Made by a program: the position numbers and the translations under genes. The notes under the pieces were generated by a model. The model did not search any database and had not been told where the DNA came from. It was given only the letters and a program-made list of their open reading frames with translations. From Chitinibacter sp. GC72 (GTDB lineage: Bacteria > Pseudomonadota > Gammaproteobacteria > Burkholderiales > Chitinibacteraceae), in assembly GCF_009760905.1 (NCBI RefSeq), contig NZ_VIRW01000005.1, forward strand, positions 1-64,000: a stretch of 64,000 nucleotides of DNA, read 5' to 3'. Below are positions 1-8,261 of the stretch, in pieces (the first letter of the stretch is position 1; each line of letters begins with the position of its first letter).

Positions 1-179
1 ACCATTTGTTCGCTCATGCGTAATATTTTGCTCACGGTCTTGGGCGACTCTCCTTCGTGCAAAGCCAATAAACCCAAGGCGCGTGGGCGAAAATTGGCGT
101 GATGATGCTGTTGCGCCATGCTCTCTAACATGACGATTTCATCGGGCGTGAGTGGTTGACCTAAAAGATTACGTTTCAA
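1..179 (-). CDS. IS630-like transposase N-terminal HTH region (partial)
   Basis: The frame runs off the left edge of the window, so only about 59 N-terminal codons are visible. The peptide has the style of the winged-helix N-terminus of IS630-family transposases: LTPDEIVMLESMA, then RALGLLALHEGESPKTVS and a KILRMSEQMV recognition-helix region. The likely start is TTG at 179, because AGGAG lies seven bases upstream; no ATG gives as complete a domain. It is read away from the TIR gene and begins only 64 bases beyond that gene's stop. This fits an insertion sequence that landed in or beside the TIR gene. The catalytic DDE part would lie outside the window. A stand-alone HTH protein is also possible. 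Confidence 0.55.
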   Translation of the reverse strand, partial: MKRNLLGQPLTPDEIVMLESMAQQHHHANFRPRALGLLALHEGESPKTVSKILRMSEQM

Positions 180-243
180 GCTTGGCTCCTATGAAGAGCC
201 TATTTTGAAGCAAAATTCATTCCAATTAGTTGCAAGGAACTAC

Positions 244-603
244 TTAGTTATTAAAATCTTGGATTTTTTCCCAGAGCGTAGAGGTAAGTGATTCTGGAAC
301 CTGACAATCATCGATTACTACAGGAATGATTTTTGTTCCTTTCGAGAGTTTTCTAACTACGCTGGCATTCAGCTCTTCACGAACCCATGGCTTGTTAACG
401 CTGAACTCAGATAGGACAATTATTACTGCTTGTGCGTCTTTAAGACCTTCCTCAAAAATTTTATCGACTAAGCTATCCCCGGGCAGCATTTCCCATTTAT
501 CAAGCCATGCGTCAACACCATTTGCTCTCAATTTAGTAGCAAATTCGATTACAAATCGTTCTTTATCTTCACTGGCATGGCTTACAAATACTTTGGGATG
601 CAT
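244..603 (-). CDS. Short TIR-domain protein, probably truncated
   Basis: A 119-residue protein made only of a TIR domain. It opens with KVFVSHASEDKE and has WLDKWEMLPGD at residues 33-43, with Glu38 at the place of the catalytic glutamate of bacterial TIR NADases. The middle reads VIIVLSEFSVNKPWVREEL. Bacterial TIR domains usually continue for some 15-30 residues after the WEKI-x-D motif or are fused to another domain; here the frame stops straight after DFNN. AGGG lies about eight bases before the ATG. The gene sits between tRNA-Ser and a transposase fragment, a typical island edge. Known relatives act in NAD+ depletion or signalling in anti-phage defence; that role is inferred here. Loss of the last helix may make it a remnant. 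Confidence 0.75.
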   Translation of the reverse strand: MHPKVFVSHASEDKERFVIEFATKLRANGVDAWLDKWEMLPGDSLVDKIFEEGLKDAQAVIIVLSEFSVNKPWVREELNASVVRKLSKGTKIIPVVIDDCQVPESLTSTLWEKIQDFNN

Positions 604-828
604 ATTTATTACCCTGTATGTTGTTATGCGGATAGATGACTTGCTTTTGTTAGAAATGCAGTCTGTAGTCAGAATTTCAAGTAGAGGACAGGGTAGAAAT
701 CGTAGAGGTTTGCTATGGATTAAGCTTGAATTGCGGAATGGGTGATGTTTTGCGGAATAATGAGCAACGAATTTAAAACGAAAAAAAAGCCCCAGATTTC
801 TCTAGAGCCTTATTTTTATTCAAGATTT

Positions 829-918
829 TGGCGGAAGCGCAGAGATTCGAACTCTGGGGGGACTCACATCCCCGACGGTTTTCAAGACCGCTGCCTTAAA
901 CCACTCAGCCACGCTTCC
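829..918 (-). tRNA. tRNA-Ser (anticodon UGA)
   Basis: A 90-base class II tRNA with encoded CCA. The seven-base acceptor stem pairs GGAAGCG with CGCTTCC, the anticodon loop reads CTTGAAA (anticodon TGA), there is a long variable arm, and the T-loop is GTTCGAATC. Its 3' end points towards the TIR gene and the transposase fragment, so it could be the integration site of a small island to its left. Confidence 0.95.
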
Positions 919-983
919 GTTCTTGAATAGGTGCGCATATTAGCAAGGTTTTTTGCGCTTGTCTCGCTTTTTTGCAAAATTTT

Positions 984-2501
984 TTACAGTTTTTCCAAAA
1001 CAGCGAAATTAGCCAGTGATGCATTGGCCGTGTGTTCAATCGCCGGTGAGAGTCGGATACGGTAGGTTTTACCTTGCGCAGCCAGACGGAACTCGCGGTT
1101 GTCGGCAAAAAACGCTTGCGGTACGACCAGGAAACGATTCTGGTTAATCGTGGTATTTTCTGGCGAGTACACACCAAAAAAGCTGCGATTACCCAGTAGC
1201 GGCGTTAGCTCAACGACGATGGGTGTTTGCGACACCGTTTCAATCCCGACATTGACCTGGCCTTCGCGGGTTTTGGTAATGCGGCGCACAATGCCAACCG
1301 AAACCGGGCTCATGCCTACACCATCCATGCCGACTATTTCACCCACTTGCAGCGCGTCTTCGCGCTCTGTCTGGTAATTCACACCAAAGCCAGTGGCGCT
1401 TTCATTATCAATCGTCCAGCGATCCCGGCTTGATTGCTGCGGTGGCGTGCCGCGCAGATGGCTGATGACATCATCAAGCCCGCGTGTGACATTGATCGAT
1501 TTTTGCGTGGCGCGGCGCTCCGATTTGCGCACCGGTGCTGGCGCGTCGCGTGACCAGAGCGAGATCAGATGTTGCATCAAGTCCAGATTGGCGGCATTGG
1601 CCGAATCCGGTGGCAGCCCCAACTGGCTGGCTTCTTCGCCCTGATTGAGTTTTTCGATGGTTTCCTTGATGTGTAAAACCAGCGTTTCGGTAAACCAGTA
1701 GCGCCAGTTTTCACCGACCATATCGCGGCGTAAACGTTTGGGTGGCGTTGATCCGGCCACATTAATGGCAAAGAGCTGGCGGTTGGGATTGATCTGGGTT
1801 TCCAGATCGATCCGGCTGACCCAGCGCTTGAGCCATTGGGTCACCAGCTCGATTTGCGCTGATTGCATTTTTTCTGGGTGCGCCAGCGACAGCATCATCA
1901 GTACCATGTATTCGCGGCGTACGTCGGTGATTTCCATTTCCGGATACGGCTGCAAAGGGGTAGAAGCAAAGCCCTGTTGCTCGGCATACAGGTAGAGGCG
2001 GTTCAGATTGCGCCAGGTGCGGCTATCGACTTCCATATAGCGCAAATAAGACCAGCGAGCCTGTTCGACAAAATACATAATGCCGCGCAGTGTAAAGACC
2101 TGCAGTTCTTTTTCCAGACCGCGTGGCAAGCTTTGGCTGGCTTGTTTGACACAGAAACGGTAGGCATCGCCCATATCGTTCCAGAACGCCAGCAAGGTTG
2201 GCAAAACCTGTTTCGGGCTGGCACCATCGTCCAGTGTTTTGCCTTGGTAAATATCGACTAGGTGCGCCTGCAGCGAGCGGGCTTTTTCATCCAGGTAGGG
2301 AACGGTTTTAAAGCGTTCCTTGGCGCTGGTTTTCGGGTTGCTATTGAGTTGCTTGAGTGCTTTTACAATTTCGATCTGCGCTTGCAGGATGTCGCTCTCG
2401 GGGAGCTCCTGCATCATAATCGTGGCCGACTTGTAGTTGTGGACGCCTTCTTGTTCGCGTTTTCCGAGCAGCGCCCCGATCAGACTTTTAAAGTCAAACA
2501 T
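984..2501 (-). CDS. PilZ-like domain protein, 505 aa
   Basis: A large soluble protein without signal peptide or membrane segments. The first about 330 residues are helical and rich in Trp, Leu and Glu, with no motif I recognise. From about residue 358 there is a beta-rich part that looks like a PilZ domain: RDRWTIDNESATGFGVNY resembles the D/NxSxxG element, followed by V-G-E-I-V and V-G-I-V-R-R strands. The arginine pair expected before a PilZ c-di-GMP site is weak, so nucleotide binding is unsure. Long proteins of this type occur in Neisseriales and Burkholderiales as PilZ-family or hypothetical proteins. AGGAAT lies before the ATG. It is transcribed divergently from ybiT and ends 65 bases before tRNA-Ser. 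Confidence 0.6.
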   Translation of the reverse strand: MFDFKSLIGALLGKREQEGVHNYKSATIMMQELPESDILQAQIEIVKALKQLNSNPKTSAKERFKTVPYLDEKARSLQAHLVDIYQGKTLDDGASPKQVLPTLLAFWNDMGDAYRFCVKQASQSLPRGLEKELQVFTLRGIMYFVEQARWSYLRYMEVDSRTWRNLNRLYLYAEQQGFASTPLQPYPEMEITDVRREYMVLMMLSLAHPEKMQSAQIELVTQWLKRWVSRIDLETQINPNRQLFAINVAGSTPPKRLRRDMVGENWRYWFTETLVLHIKETIEKLNQGEEASQLGLPPDSANAANLDLMQHLISLWSRDAPAPVRKSERRATQKSINVTRGLDDVISHLRGTPPQQSSRDRWTIDNESATGFGVNYQTEREDALQVGEIVGMDGVGMSPVSVGIVRRITKTREGQVNVGIETVSQTPIVVELTPLLGNRSFFGVYSPENTTINQNRFLVVPQAFFADNREFRLAAQGKTYRIRLSPAIEHTANASLANFAVLEKL

Positions 2502-2663
2502 AGGGTTATTCCTAGCTATGCCTTAATTATTAAATATATTTTTATTCTGCAACGATAAACGTGTTCTTGGCTTTGCGGCAAGCTTTGCCTTTGTTTTTCC
2601 AAGATATAGTGCCTGCGCTGTTGCAGTAATGTGATGTTGTGCACATTTTGCCCGAATCATGCT

Positions 2664-2681
2664 GTTTTGTAATTACAAAAC
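2664..2681. promoter_or_regulatory. 18-bp perfect palindrome in the ybiT leader region
   Basis: GTTTTGTAATTACAAAAC is a perfect dyad in the 290-base gap between the PilZ-like gene and ybiT. A possible -10 hexamer (TAAAAT, 2700-2705) lies about 20 bases downstream on the + strand. The position suits an operator, but I cannot name the binding protein. Confidence 0.4.
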
Positions 2682-2791
2682 CAGACGCAGGGGCTGTGAT
2701 AAAATACTGCGTTTTCAGCCGCTTGGCTGCGCACTTTGCGGCGAGCTTGAGCGAATTCTTCTCGCTGATGGTGATAGGGTACACGCACAAT

Positions 2792-4396
2792 ATGATTAGT
2801 TCTAATGGCATTACGATGCAGTTTGGCGCCAAGCCACTGTTCGAAAAAGTCTCGGTAAAATTCGGCGATGGCAATCGCTATGGTTTGATTGGCGCCAATG
2901 GTTGCGGTAAATCGACCTTTATGAAAATCCTCGGTGGCGATCTGGAGCCATCTGCGGGTAATGTGTCGCTCGAACCCGGCGTGCGTCTGGGTAAATTGAA
3001 GCAGGATCAATTCGCGTATGAAGACCAGCGCGTGCTGGATGTGGTGATGCAAGGTCACGTTGAATTGTGGGCGGCGATCCACGAGCGTGACGCGATTTAC
3101 GCCAATCTGGAAGCGACCGAAGACGACTATATGCGCGCCGCCGAGCTCGAAGGTCTGGTTGCCGAATTTGACGGCTACACCGCCGAAGCGCGCGCGGGTG
3201 CTTTGCTGTTGGGCGCGGGTGTGCCGATTGAGCAGCACAATGGCCCGATGTCGGATGTAGCGCCAGGCTGGAAATTGCGCGTATTGCTGGCGCAAGCGCT
3301 GTTTAGTAATCCTGACGTGCTGCTGCTCGATGAGCCAACCAATAACTTGGACATCAACACGATTCGCTGGTTGGAATACACGCTGAATGAACGCAATTCA
3401 ACGATGATTATCATTTCCCATGACCGTCACTTCTTGAATCAGGTGTGTACGCATGTGGCCGACGTTGATTACGGCAATATCCAGATTTATCCGGGCAATT
3501 ACGACGACTACATGCTGGCTTCAACGCAAGCGCGTGAGCGGACGCTGACCGATAACAGTAAAGCCAAAGAGCGTGTGGCCGAGTTGCAGGCTTTTGCGCA
3601 GCGCTTTGCCGCGAATAAGTCGAAAAGCCGCCAAGCCACCAGCCGTTTGAAGTTGGCGGACAAAATCAAGGAAGGTATGGTTGAAGTCAAACCATCGTCG
3701 CGGCAGAACCCGTATATCCGCTTTGAAATGGACGATAAACAAAAGCTGCATCGCCAAGCTTTTGAGATTACCAATGTGTCGAAGGCCTTCGATAAAACGC
3801 TGTTTTCCAAGTTGAACTTCATCTTTGAAGCTGGCCAGAAAATGGCAGTCATCGGTGGTAACGGCGTGGGTAAATCCACGCTGATGAAAATGCTGGTTGG
3901 CGTCCTGGAGCCGGATGCCGGCACGATCAAGTGGGCTGAAAAAGCCGAGCCGGGCTATTTTGCGCAGGATCACGAAGAAGACTTCGCTGAAGATATCACC
4001 TTGTTTGACTGGATGAAGCAATGGGGCCAGCCAGGCGACGATGATCAGGTAATTCGCGGCATCCTGGGTCGTCTGCTGTTTGGCGGCGACGACGTGAAGA
4101 AATCGGTCAAAGTGCTGTCGGGTGGTGAAAAAGGCCGCATGTTGTACGGCAAATTGATTTTGCAAAAGCCGAACGTGCTGGTGATGGACGAGCCGACCAA
4201 CCACATGGATATGGAGTCGATCGAGTCGCTGAATATGGCGCTAGAGCTGTATAAAGGTACGCTGATTTTCGTCTCGCACGACCGCCAGTTTGTATCGTCT
4301 TTGGCGACGCAGATTCTAGAATTGAACGGTGACGGCACGTACACCCACTTCCTTGGGGGTTACGAGGAATACCTCGAAAGCCGTGGTCTGGAATAA
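2792..4396 (+). CDS. ybiT: ABC-F ATPase YbiT
   Basis: A 534-residue soluble ATPase with two ABC domains in tandem and no membrane segments. Domain 1 has Walker A GANGCGKS near residue 37 and Walker [12 protein letters not shown]. Domain 2 has GGNGVGKS, the signature LSGGEKG and [10 protein letters not shown]. The linker is basic and helical, as in ABC-F proteins, and the N-terminus [17 protein letters not shown] matches E. coli YbiT closely. ABC-F proteins bind the ribosomal E site and relieve stalled elongation; YbiT itself is a translation-associated member. I chose the ATG at 2792 because it gives the conserved YbiT N-terminus; the open frame extends further upstream but has no family match. 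A strong terminator follows. Confidence 0.93.
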   Translation: MISSNGITMQFGAKPLFEKVSVKFGDGNRYGLIGANGCGKSTFMKILGGDLEPSAGNVSLEPGVRLGKLKQDQFAYEDQRVLDVVMQGHVELWAAIHERDAIYANLEATEDDYMRAAELEGLVAEFDGYTAEARAGALLLGAGVPIEQHNGPMSDVAPGWKLRVLLAQALFSNPDVLLLDEPTNNLDINTIRWLEYTLNERNSTMIIISHDRHFLNQVCTHVADVDYGNIQIYPGNYDDYMLASTQARERTLTDNSKAKERVAELQAFAQRFAANKSKSRQATSRLKLADKIKEGMVEVKPSSRQNPYIRFEMDDKQKLHRQAFEITNVSKAFDKTLFSKLNFIFEAGQKMAVIGGNGVGKSTLMKMLVGVLEPDAGTIKWAEKAEPGYFAQDHEEDFAEDITLFDWMKQWGQPGDDDQVIRGILGRLLFGGDDVKKSVKVLSGGEKGRMLYGKLILQKPNVLVMDEPTNHMDMESIESLNMALELYKGTLIFVSHDRQFVSSLATQILELNGDGTYTHFLGGYEEYLESRGLE

Positions 4397-4426
4397 GCGG
4401 CAAGGTATTGAAAGAATCAAACAAAA

Positions 4427-4453
4427 AACCCAGCGCTGGCTGGGTTTTTTTTT
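4427..4453 (+). terminator. Rho-independent terminator of ybiT
   Basis: Stem AACCCAGC / GCTGGGTT with a four-base loop, followed by an uninterrupted T tract, 30 bases after the ybiT stop. Confidence 0.9.
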
Positions 4454-4492
4454 ATGCTGTGAATTGCTATGCGGTGCTGTGCGATGGGCAAT

Positions 4493-4517
4493 AAAAAAAA
4501 CCGAGCCTAAGCTCGGT
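4493..4517 (-). terminator. Rho-independent terminator of infA
   Basis: Read on the minus strand: stem ACCGAGC / GCTCGGT with a four-base loop, followed by eight T. It lies about 55 bases past the infA stop, with a 49-bp repeat copy in between. Confidence 0.85.
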
Positions 4518-4521
4518 CTTG

Positions 4522-4570
4522 GGGTATTGCCTTGTAGCCAAGTCTGCACTTGGCTTGCAGCCGTATACCC
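4522..4570. repeat. 49-bp intergenic repeat, copy 1
   Basis: Ends GGGTATT and TATACCC, core TTGTAGCCAA. It lies between the infA stop codon (three bases away) and the infA terminator, so it is transcribed into the infA 3' untranslated region. Confidence 0.85.
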
Positions 4571-4573
4571 GTA

Positions 4574-4837
4574 TTAGCGGCGGCGGAAATTGCCACCTGA
4601 AGGAGGGCCGCCGCGCTCGTCTTTGTGACGGAAAGTGACGCGACCTTTGGTTAGGTCATACGGTGACATTTCAACGGTCACGCGGTCGCCCGCGATAATA
4701 CGGATGTGGTTTTGACGAATCTTGCCTGAAGCGTAGGCGGTGATTTCGATCCCATTCGTCAGAGTTACACGAAAGCGCGTGTCCGGGAAAACCTCGGCCA
4801 CAACACCTTCCATTTCAACTACGTCTTCTTTTGACAT
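4574..4837 (-). CDS. infA: Translation initiation factor IF-1, extended form
   Basis: An 87-residue OB-fold protein: [56 protein letters not shown]-1 is usually about 72 residues; this one adds a glycine- and arginine-rich tail ending GGNFRRR. That shape matches the second IF-1 (infA2 type) of betaproteobacteria rather than the short copy kept in the ribosomal protein operon, which should exist elsewhere in the genome. IF-1 occupies the 30S A site during initiation. Here it stands alone, with its own terminator, and is convergent to ybiT. Confidence 0.93.
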   Translation of the reverse strand: MSKEDVVEMEGVVAEVFPDTRFRVTLTNGIEITAYASGKIRQNHIRIIAGDRVTVEMSPYDLTKGRVTFRHKDERGGPPSGGNFRRR

Positions 4838-5029
4838 GCTTTATTCCAGTAAGGCTGACGCCGATCTGTTTGAGCGTCATTTTTTTAAATAAGGGCGAAC
4901 TATACAGGTTTTAGCCAAAAAATGCGCCACTTTTTGTGCGTTTTTGAGCGTAACCATTTGTATTTATGCTTGATTCAGTGTAGCAGCAACTTTAAGCTTG
5001 CCGCCTCTATGAAGTGGAATCGAATACCC

Positions 5030-6250
5030 ATGCGTCGGATCTTGATATTAAGTGCGGCTTTGCTCCTTGCTGCCTGTGCTAGCCAGCCCGTAACAGCGCC
5101 GCTGGGCACGCCTGGCGTGAGCCCGGCGCCAACCGCAACAGCGCAGACCATCCTTGCCCAAACTCCCCAGCCCACGCCTAGCGTGAGCCCAACACCCAGC
5201 GCAGCGCCAACGGCGCGCCCGAGCGCGCGCCCGCAGATCAGCGAGGCGCAGGGACGGGCGCTGATGGGCAAGCTGCTACCCGCTAAAATGCCGGATCGCG
5301 AGGGCTGGATTGACGATATGCTCGACGCGTTTACCGCGCTCAAGCTGGCCTACACGCCGGAATATATTTGCGCGCTGGCCGCCACCATTGAGCAGGAGTC
5401 GAGCTGGCAAGGCGATCCGGTGGTGCCGGGTTTGCCAAAAATTGTCTGGGGTGCGATTGAAGATCGGGCTGAAAAATACCATCTGCCGCTGCTTGCGGTG
5501 CAGACCGCGCTGCTGAAAACATCGCCTACCGGGCAAAGCTACAAAGCCCGTATTGATAGCTTGCGTACCGAGCGCGAGATGAACAATCTGTTTGAAGATC
5601 TGGCGGCCGAGGCTAAGAATCTGAAATTGCCACTGAATATGAAAAACCCGATTCGTACTGGCGGGCCTATGCAGGTGAGCATCGAGTTTGCTCAGTCGCA
5701 TGTCAAAGTCTGGCCTTATCCGTATGCACTGAAAGGCAGCGTGCGCAGCGAAGTATTTACGCGCCGGGGAGGGGTGTATTTCGGTACAGCCATTCTGTTG
5801 CAATACCCTGCGCCCTATACCGATATGGTGTATCGCTTTGCCGATTTTAATGCCGGGCGCTATGCCAGCCGCAACGCGGCTTTTCAGCAAGTGGTGTCGC
5901 ATTTAAGCGGCAAGGCGCTGGTTGAGGACGGTGATCTGTTGCGCTACCAGAATGGCAATCCAAGCGGTACCAGCAGTGTGCAATCGGCTTTATACGGTTT
6001 GTCTGCGCAGCTGGGCTTGAGTCGGGACGAAATATTGCGCGATCTGAAGCTGGAAAAGCTCAATGCATTTGCCCAGTCGTCCCTGTATCAAAAAGTCTAT
6101 ACGCTGGCTGAGCGTAATGGCAAAAGCTGGCCGCGTGCCAGCATGCCGCAGATTGATCTGAAGAGCCCGAAAATTACCCGCAAGCTCACCACTGAATGGT
6201 TTGCCAACCGGGTTAAATGGCGCTACGACACCTGCATGAAGCGGCTTTGA
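5030..6250 (+). CDS. DUF1615-family lipoprotein
   Basis: A 406-residue predicted lipoprotein. Starting at the ATG at 5030 gives a clean type II signal peptide, MRRILILSAALLLAAC, with the lipidated cysteine at residue 16; longer in-frame starts would bury it. A stretch rich in Pro, Ala and Thr (about 20-80) forms a linker, then a globular part begins ISEAQGRALMGKLLP. Motifs ALAATIEQESSWQGDP and RTGGPMQVS resemble lytic-transglycosylase-like folds, with a Glu-Ser in the E-S-S position. That suggests, but does not prove, peptidoglycan activity. DUF1615 has no settled function. It stands alone between infA and a lysR gene. Confidence 0.8.
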   Translation: MRRILILSAALLLAACASQPVTAPLGTPGVSPAPTATAQTILAQTPQPTPSVSPTPSAAPTARPSARPQISEAQGRALMGKLLPAKMPDREGWIDDMLDAFTALKLAYTPEYICALAATIEQESSWQGDPVVPGLPKIVWGAIEDRAEKYHLPLLAVQTALLKTSPTGQSYKARIDSLRTEREMNNLFEDLAAEAKNLKLPLNMKNPIRTGGPMQVSIEFAQSHVKVWPYPYALKGSVRSEVFTRRGGVYFGTAILLQYPAPYTDMVYRFADFNAGRYASRNAAFQQVVSHLSGKALVEDGDLLRYQNGNPSGTSSVQSALYGLSAQLGLSRDEILRDLKLEKLNAFAQSSLYQKVYTLAERNGKSWPRASMPQIDLKSPKITRKLTTEWFANRVKWRYDTCMKRL

Positions 6251-6339
6251 TACACCGATTGCCACTGCCGATGATTGCTTCACCTGCTGCCTATATTTAT
6301 AATTTGGATTAATCAATTCAATTTTATTGAAGGCGCAGA

Positions 6340-7266
6340 ATGAAATTCACCCTGAGGCAATTGGAAGTTTTCGTCGCTGTGGGGCAGGGGGAGAGTGTAT
6401 CGCGCGCCGCCGAGCAGTTGAAAATGTCGCAATCGGCGACCAGCACGGCGCTGGCCGAGCTGGAACGCCAGTATGAAATGCGGCTGTTTGATCGCGTCGG
6501 CAAACGCTTGCAGCTCAATGAATTGGGGGCGCTGCTGTTGCCGCGCGCAATCGAATTGCTCGACCGGGCACAAAGCATGGATGCCATGCTCAGTGGCCAG
6601 CATGGCTTTGGCCCTTTGCGTGTTGGCGCTACGCTGACGATAGGCAACTATCTGGCGACCTTGCTGATTGGTGATTTTATGCGCCAGCATCCGGGCTGCC
6701 GCGTGAGCCTAGCCGTGCACAACACCGCGACGATTGTGAACCAGGTGGTACATTTCGAGCTGGATCTGGGCTTGATTGAAGGCGATTGCCAGCACCCGGA
6801 TCTGATTGTTTTGCCCTGGGTTGCCGATGAGCTGGTGGTCTTTGCCGCGCCGCAGCATCCGCTGGCGCAGCAAAAAAAAGTCAGCTTTGAAGATCTGGTG
6901 GCTGCGTCGTGGATTGTGCGTGAACAGGGCTCGGGAACGCGGCAAACCTTCGAATTCGCCATGCGCCACGCCTTATCGCAGCTGGATATCCGGCTGGAGC
7001 TGGAGCATACCGAAGCGATCAAACGTGCGGTTGAATCCGGTCTCGGCATTGGGTGTATTTCGCGGCTGGCACTGAAAGACGCCTTCCGGCGCGGTAGCCT
7101 GGTGCCACTGGATGTTGCAGGGCTGGATCTGGCGCGGCAATTTCATTTTGTGGTGCACAAACAGAAATACCAGACGCCCAGCATGGGCGCTTTTCTAGAC
7201 TTATGCAAAACGGCAACGGCAGGCATTCGCCGCAGCGACGAAATTGCCATGCCTTATATCCCCTAG
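6340..7266 (+). CDS. LysR-family transcriptional regulator (YeiE/CysB-like)
   Basis: A 308-residue regulator. The N-terminal winged helix (1-60) reads MKFTLRQLEVFVAVGQGESVSRAAEQLKMSQSATSTALAELE, written here in parts of the known LTTR pattern LRQLEVF, SRAAEQL and SQSATS. From about residue 90 there is a periplasmic-binding-like effector domain with the segment REQGSGTRQTFE found in YeiE-type members. Effector unknown. The stop codon is TAG, and the first base of a 49-bp repeat follows it directly; a bidirectional terminator comes next. The convergent neighbour is an amino-acid ABC permease, which could be a target, but the genes do not share a promoter region. Confidence 0.85.
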   Translation: MKFTLRQLEVFVAVGQGESVSRAAEQLKMSQSATSTALAELERQYEMRLFDRVGKRLQLNELGALLLPRAIELLDRAQSMDAMLSGQHGFGPLRVGATLTIGNYLATLLIGDFMRQHPGCRVSLAVHNTATIVNQVVHFELDLGLIEGDCQHPDLIVLPWVADELVVFAAPQHPLAQQKKVSFEDLVAASWIVREQGSGTRQTFEFAMRHALSQLDIRLELEHTEAIKRAVESGLGIGCISRLALKDAFRRGSLVPLDVAGLDLARQFHFVVHKQKYQTPSMGAFLDLCKTATAGIRRSDEIAMPYIP

Positions 7267-7315
7267 GGGTATATTGCTGAAAGCATTTTCCATATTTAAT
7301 TGCAGGGATATACCC
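7267..7315. repeat. 49-bp intergenic repeat, copy 2
   Basis: Ends GGGTATA and TATACCC. It begins at the base after the TAG stop of the lysR gene and stops four bases before the shared terminator. Confidence 0.85.
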
Positions 7316-7318
7316 ACC

Positions 7319-7351
7319 AATGAAAAAGCCCGCAATGCGGGCTTTTTCATT
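7319..7351. terminator. Bidirectional terminator between lysR and the ABC permease gene
   Basis: Nearly perfect 15-bp stem, AATGAAAAAGCCCGC with its complement, and a three-base loop. The A and T runs on either side allow termination in both directions. Confidence 0.9.
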
Positions 7352-7368
7352 GGGCCGGAACAGGCGGT

Positions 7369-8169
7369 TTAGTGAATGCCACCGCTTTGCTGGTAGCGTT
7401 TCTCCAGATGGTTGACCCCGGCAGCCAGTACCAGTGTCATGATCAGATAGATCAGTGAAATGGTCAGGTAGGGCTCCCAGTAGCGCGAATAGGCACCGGC
7501 CACCGTGCGGGCGGCGTAGGCGAGCTCTCCCAAGCCAATGGCAGAAACAAGCGAGCTATCTTTAAGCAGCATGATTGCTTCATTACCTAGCGGCGGCAGC
7601 ATGCGGCGAAATGCTTGCGGCACAATAATAAAGCGCATGGTTTGCCCGTAGCTCATGCCCAGCGAGCGTGCGGCTTCAAACTGCCCTTTGGCAATTGACT
7701 GAATGCCAGCGCGGAAAATTTCGGTGATGTAGGCTCCGGCATTGAGCGTGAGGGCGACAAGGCCGGATAGAAAGGCGCCGTATTCCTGGCGCAGTGTTGA
7801 AGCCATTTCACCGCTGAGAATCAAACCATGATCGGGGTGAACCAGCAGGGGCATGACGGCAAAATGGGTTAGCAAAATCTGTACAAAGAGCGGTGTGCCA
7901 CGAAAAAAAGTGACATAGGCGGTAGCGGGCCAGCGCAGAAAAAATCTGACCGGATACTTCCACGGGCCGTGCTTGACGTCGGCCAGACGTGCCATGCCAG
8001 CAAACAAGCCGATCAGCGTACCCAAAATAACGGCAATCAGCGTGATGCCCAGCGTCATTTTGATACCGTCGATAAAGAGCTCGCGATATTCCCAGACCAT
8101 CTGGAGCTGGAAGTTTTCTAGCAGCGGGACGGCATGCTGCACTTGTTGCCAAAATTGATTGAAATCCAT
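7369..8169 (-). CDS. Polar amino-acid ABC transporter permease
   Basis: A 266-residue HisM/GlnP-type inner-membrane permease with five or six hydrophobic segments. It has a cytoplasmic loop EAA-like motif, EAARSLGMSYGQTMRFIIVPQAFRR split around G-x-x-x-x-x-x-x-I-x-x-P, and the family segment YITEIFRAGIQSI. I prefer the ATG at 8169 (MDFNQFW); an upstream TTG at 8181 is possible. It lies 92 bases downstream of the binding-protein gene with a stem-loop between. No ATPase gene adjoins, so it must use an ATPase encoded elsewhere. Confidence 0.88.
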   Translation of the reverse strand: MDFNQFWQQVQHAVPLLENFQLQMVWEYRELFIDGIKMTLGITLIAVILGTLIGLFAGMARLADVKHGPWKYPVRFFLRWPATAYVTFFRGTPLFVQILLTHFAVMPLLVHPDHGLILSGEMASTLRQEYGAFLSGLVALTLNAGAYITEIFRAGIQSIAKGQFEAARSLGMSYGQTMRFIIVPQAFRRMLPPLGNEAIMLLKDSSLVSAIGLGELAYAARTVAGAYSRYWEPYLTISLIYLIMTLVLAAGVNHLEKRYQQSGGIH

Positions 8170-8195
8170 TGCGTGTACCAATCTGTTCGCTCAAG

Positions 8196-8230
8196 ACAAT
8201 AAAGCACAACTCAAGGTTGCGCTTTATTGT
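8196..8230 (-). promoter_or_regulatory. Stem-loop between binding-protein and permease genes
   Basis: Perfect 10-bp inverted repeat ACAATAAAGC / GCTTTATTGT with a 15-base loop. Hairpins here in transporter operons often protect the upstream message, giving more binding protein than permease; that role is inferred. Confidence 0.5.
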
Positions 8231-8261
8231 GCTTCGCTAATGAGCCAAAAAGGCCGATGCC

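Noticed and set aside
742-930. A 62-codon + strand open frame across tRNA-Ser
   Set aside because: It covers the tRNA gene in antisense and has no support as a protein.
4856-4888. TGACGC...GCGTCA with T run as a terminator on the + strand
   Set aside because: Nothing transcribed on the + strand leads into it; it lies in the infA leader and may be a chance dyad.
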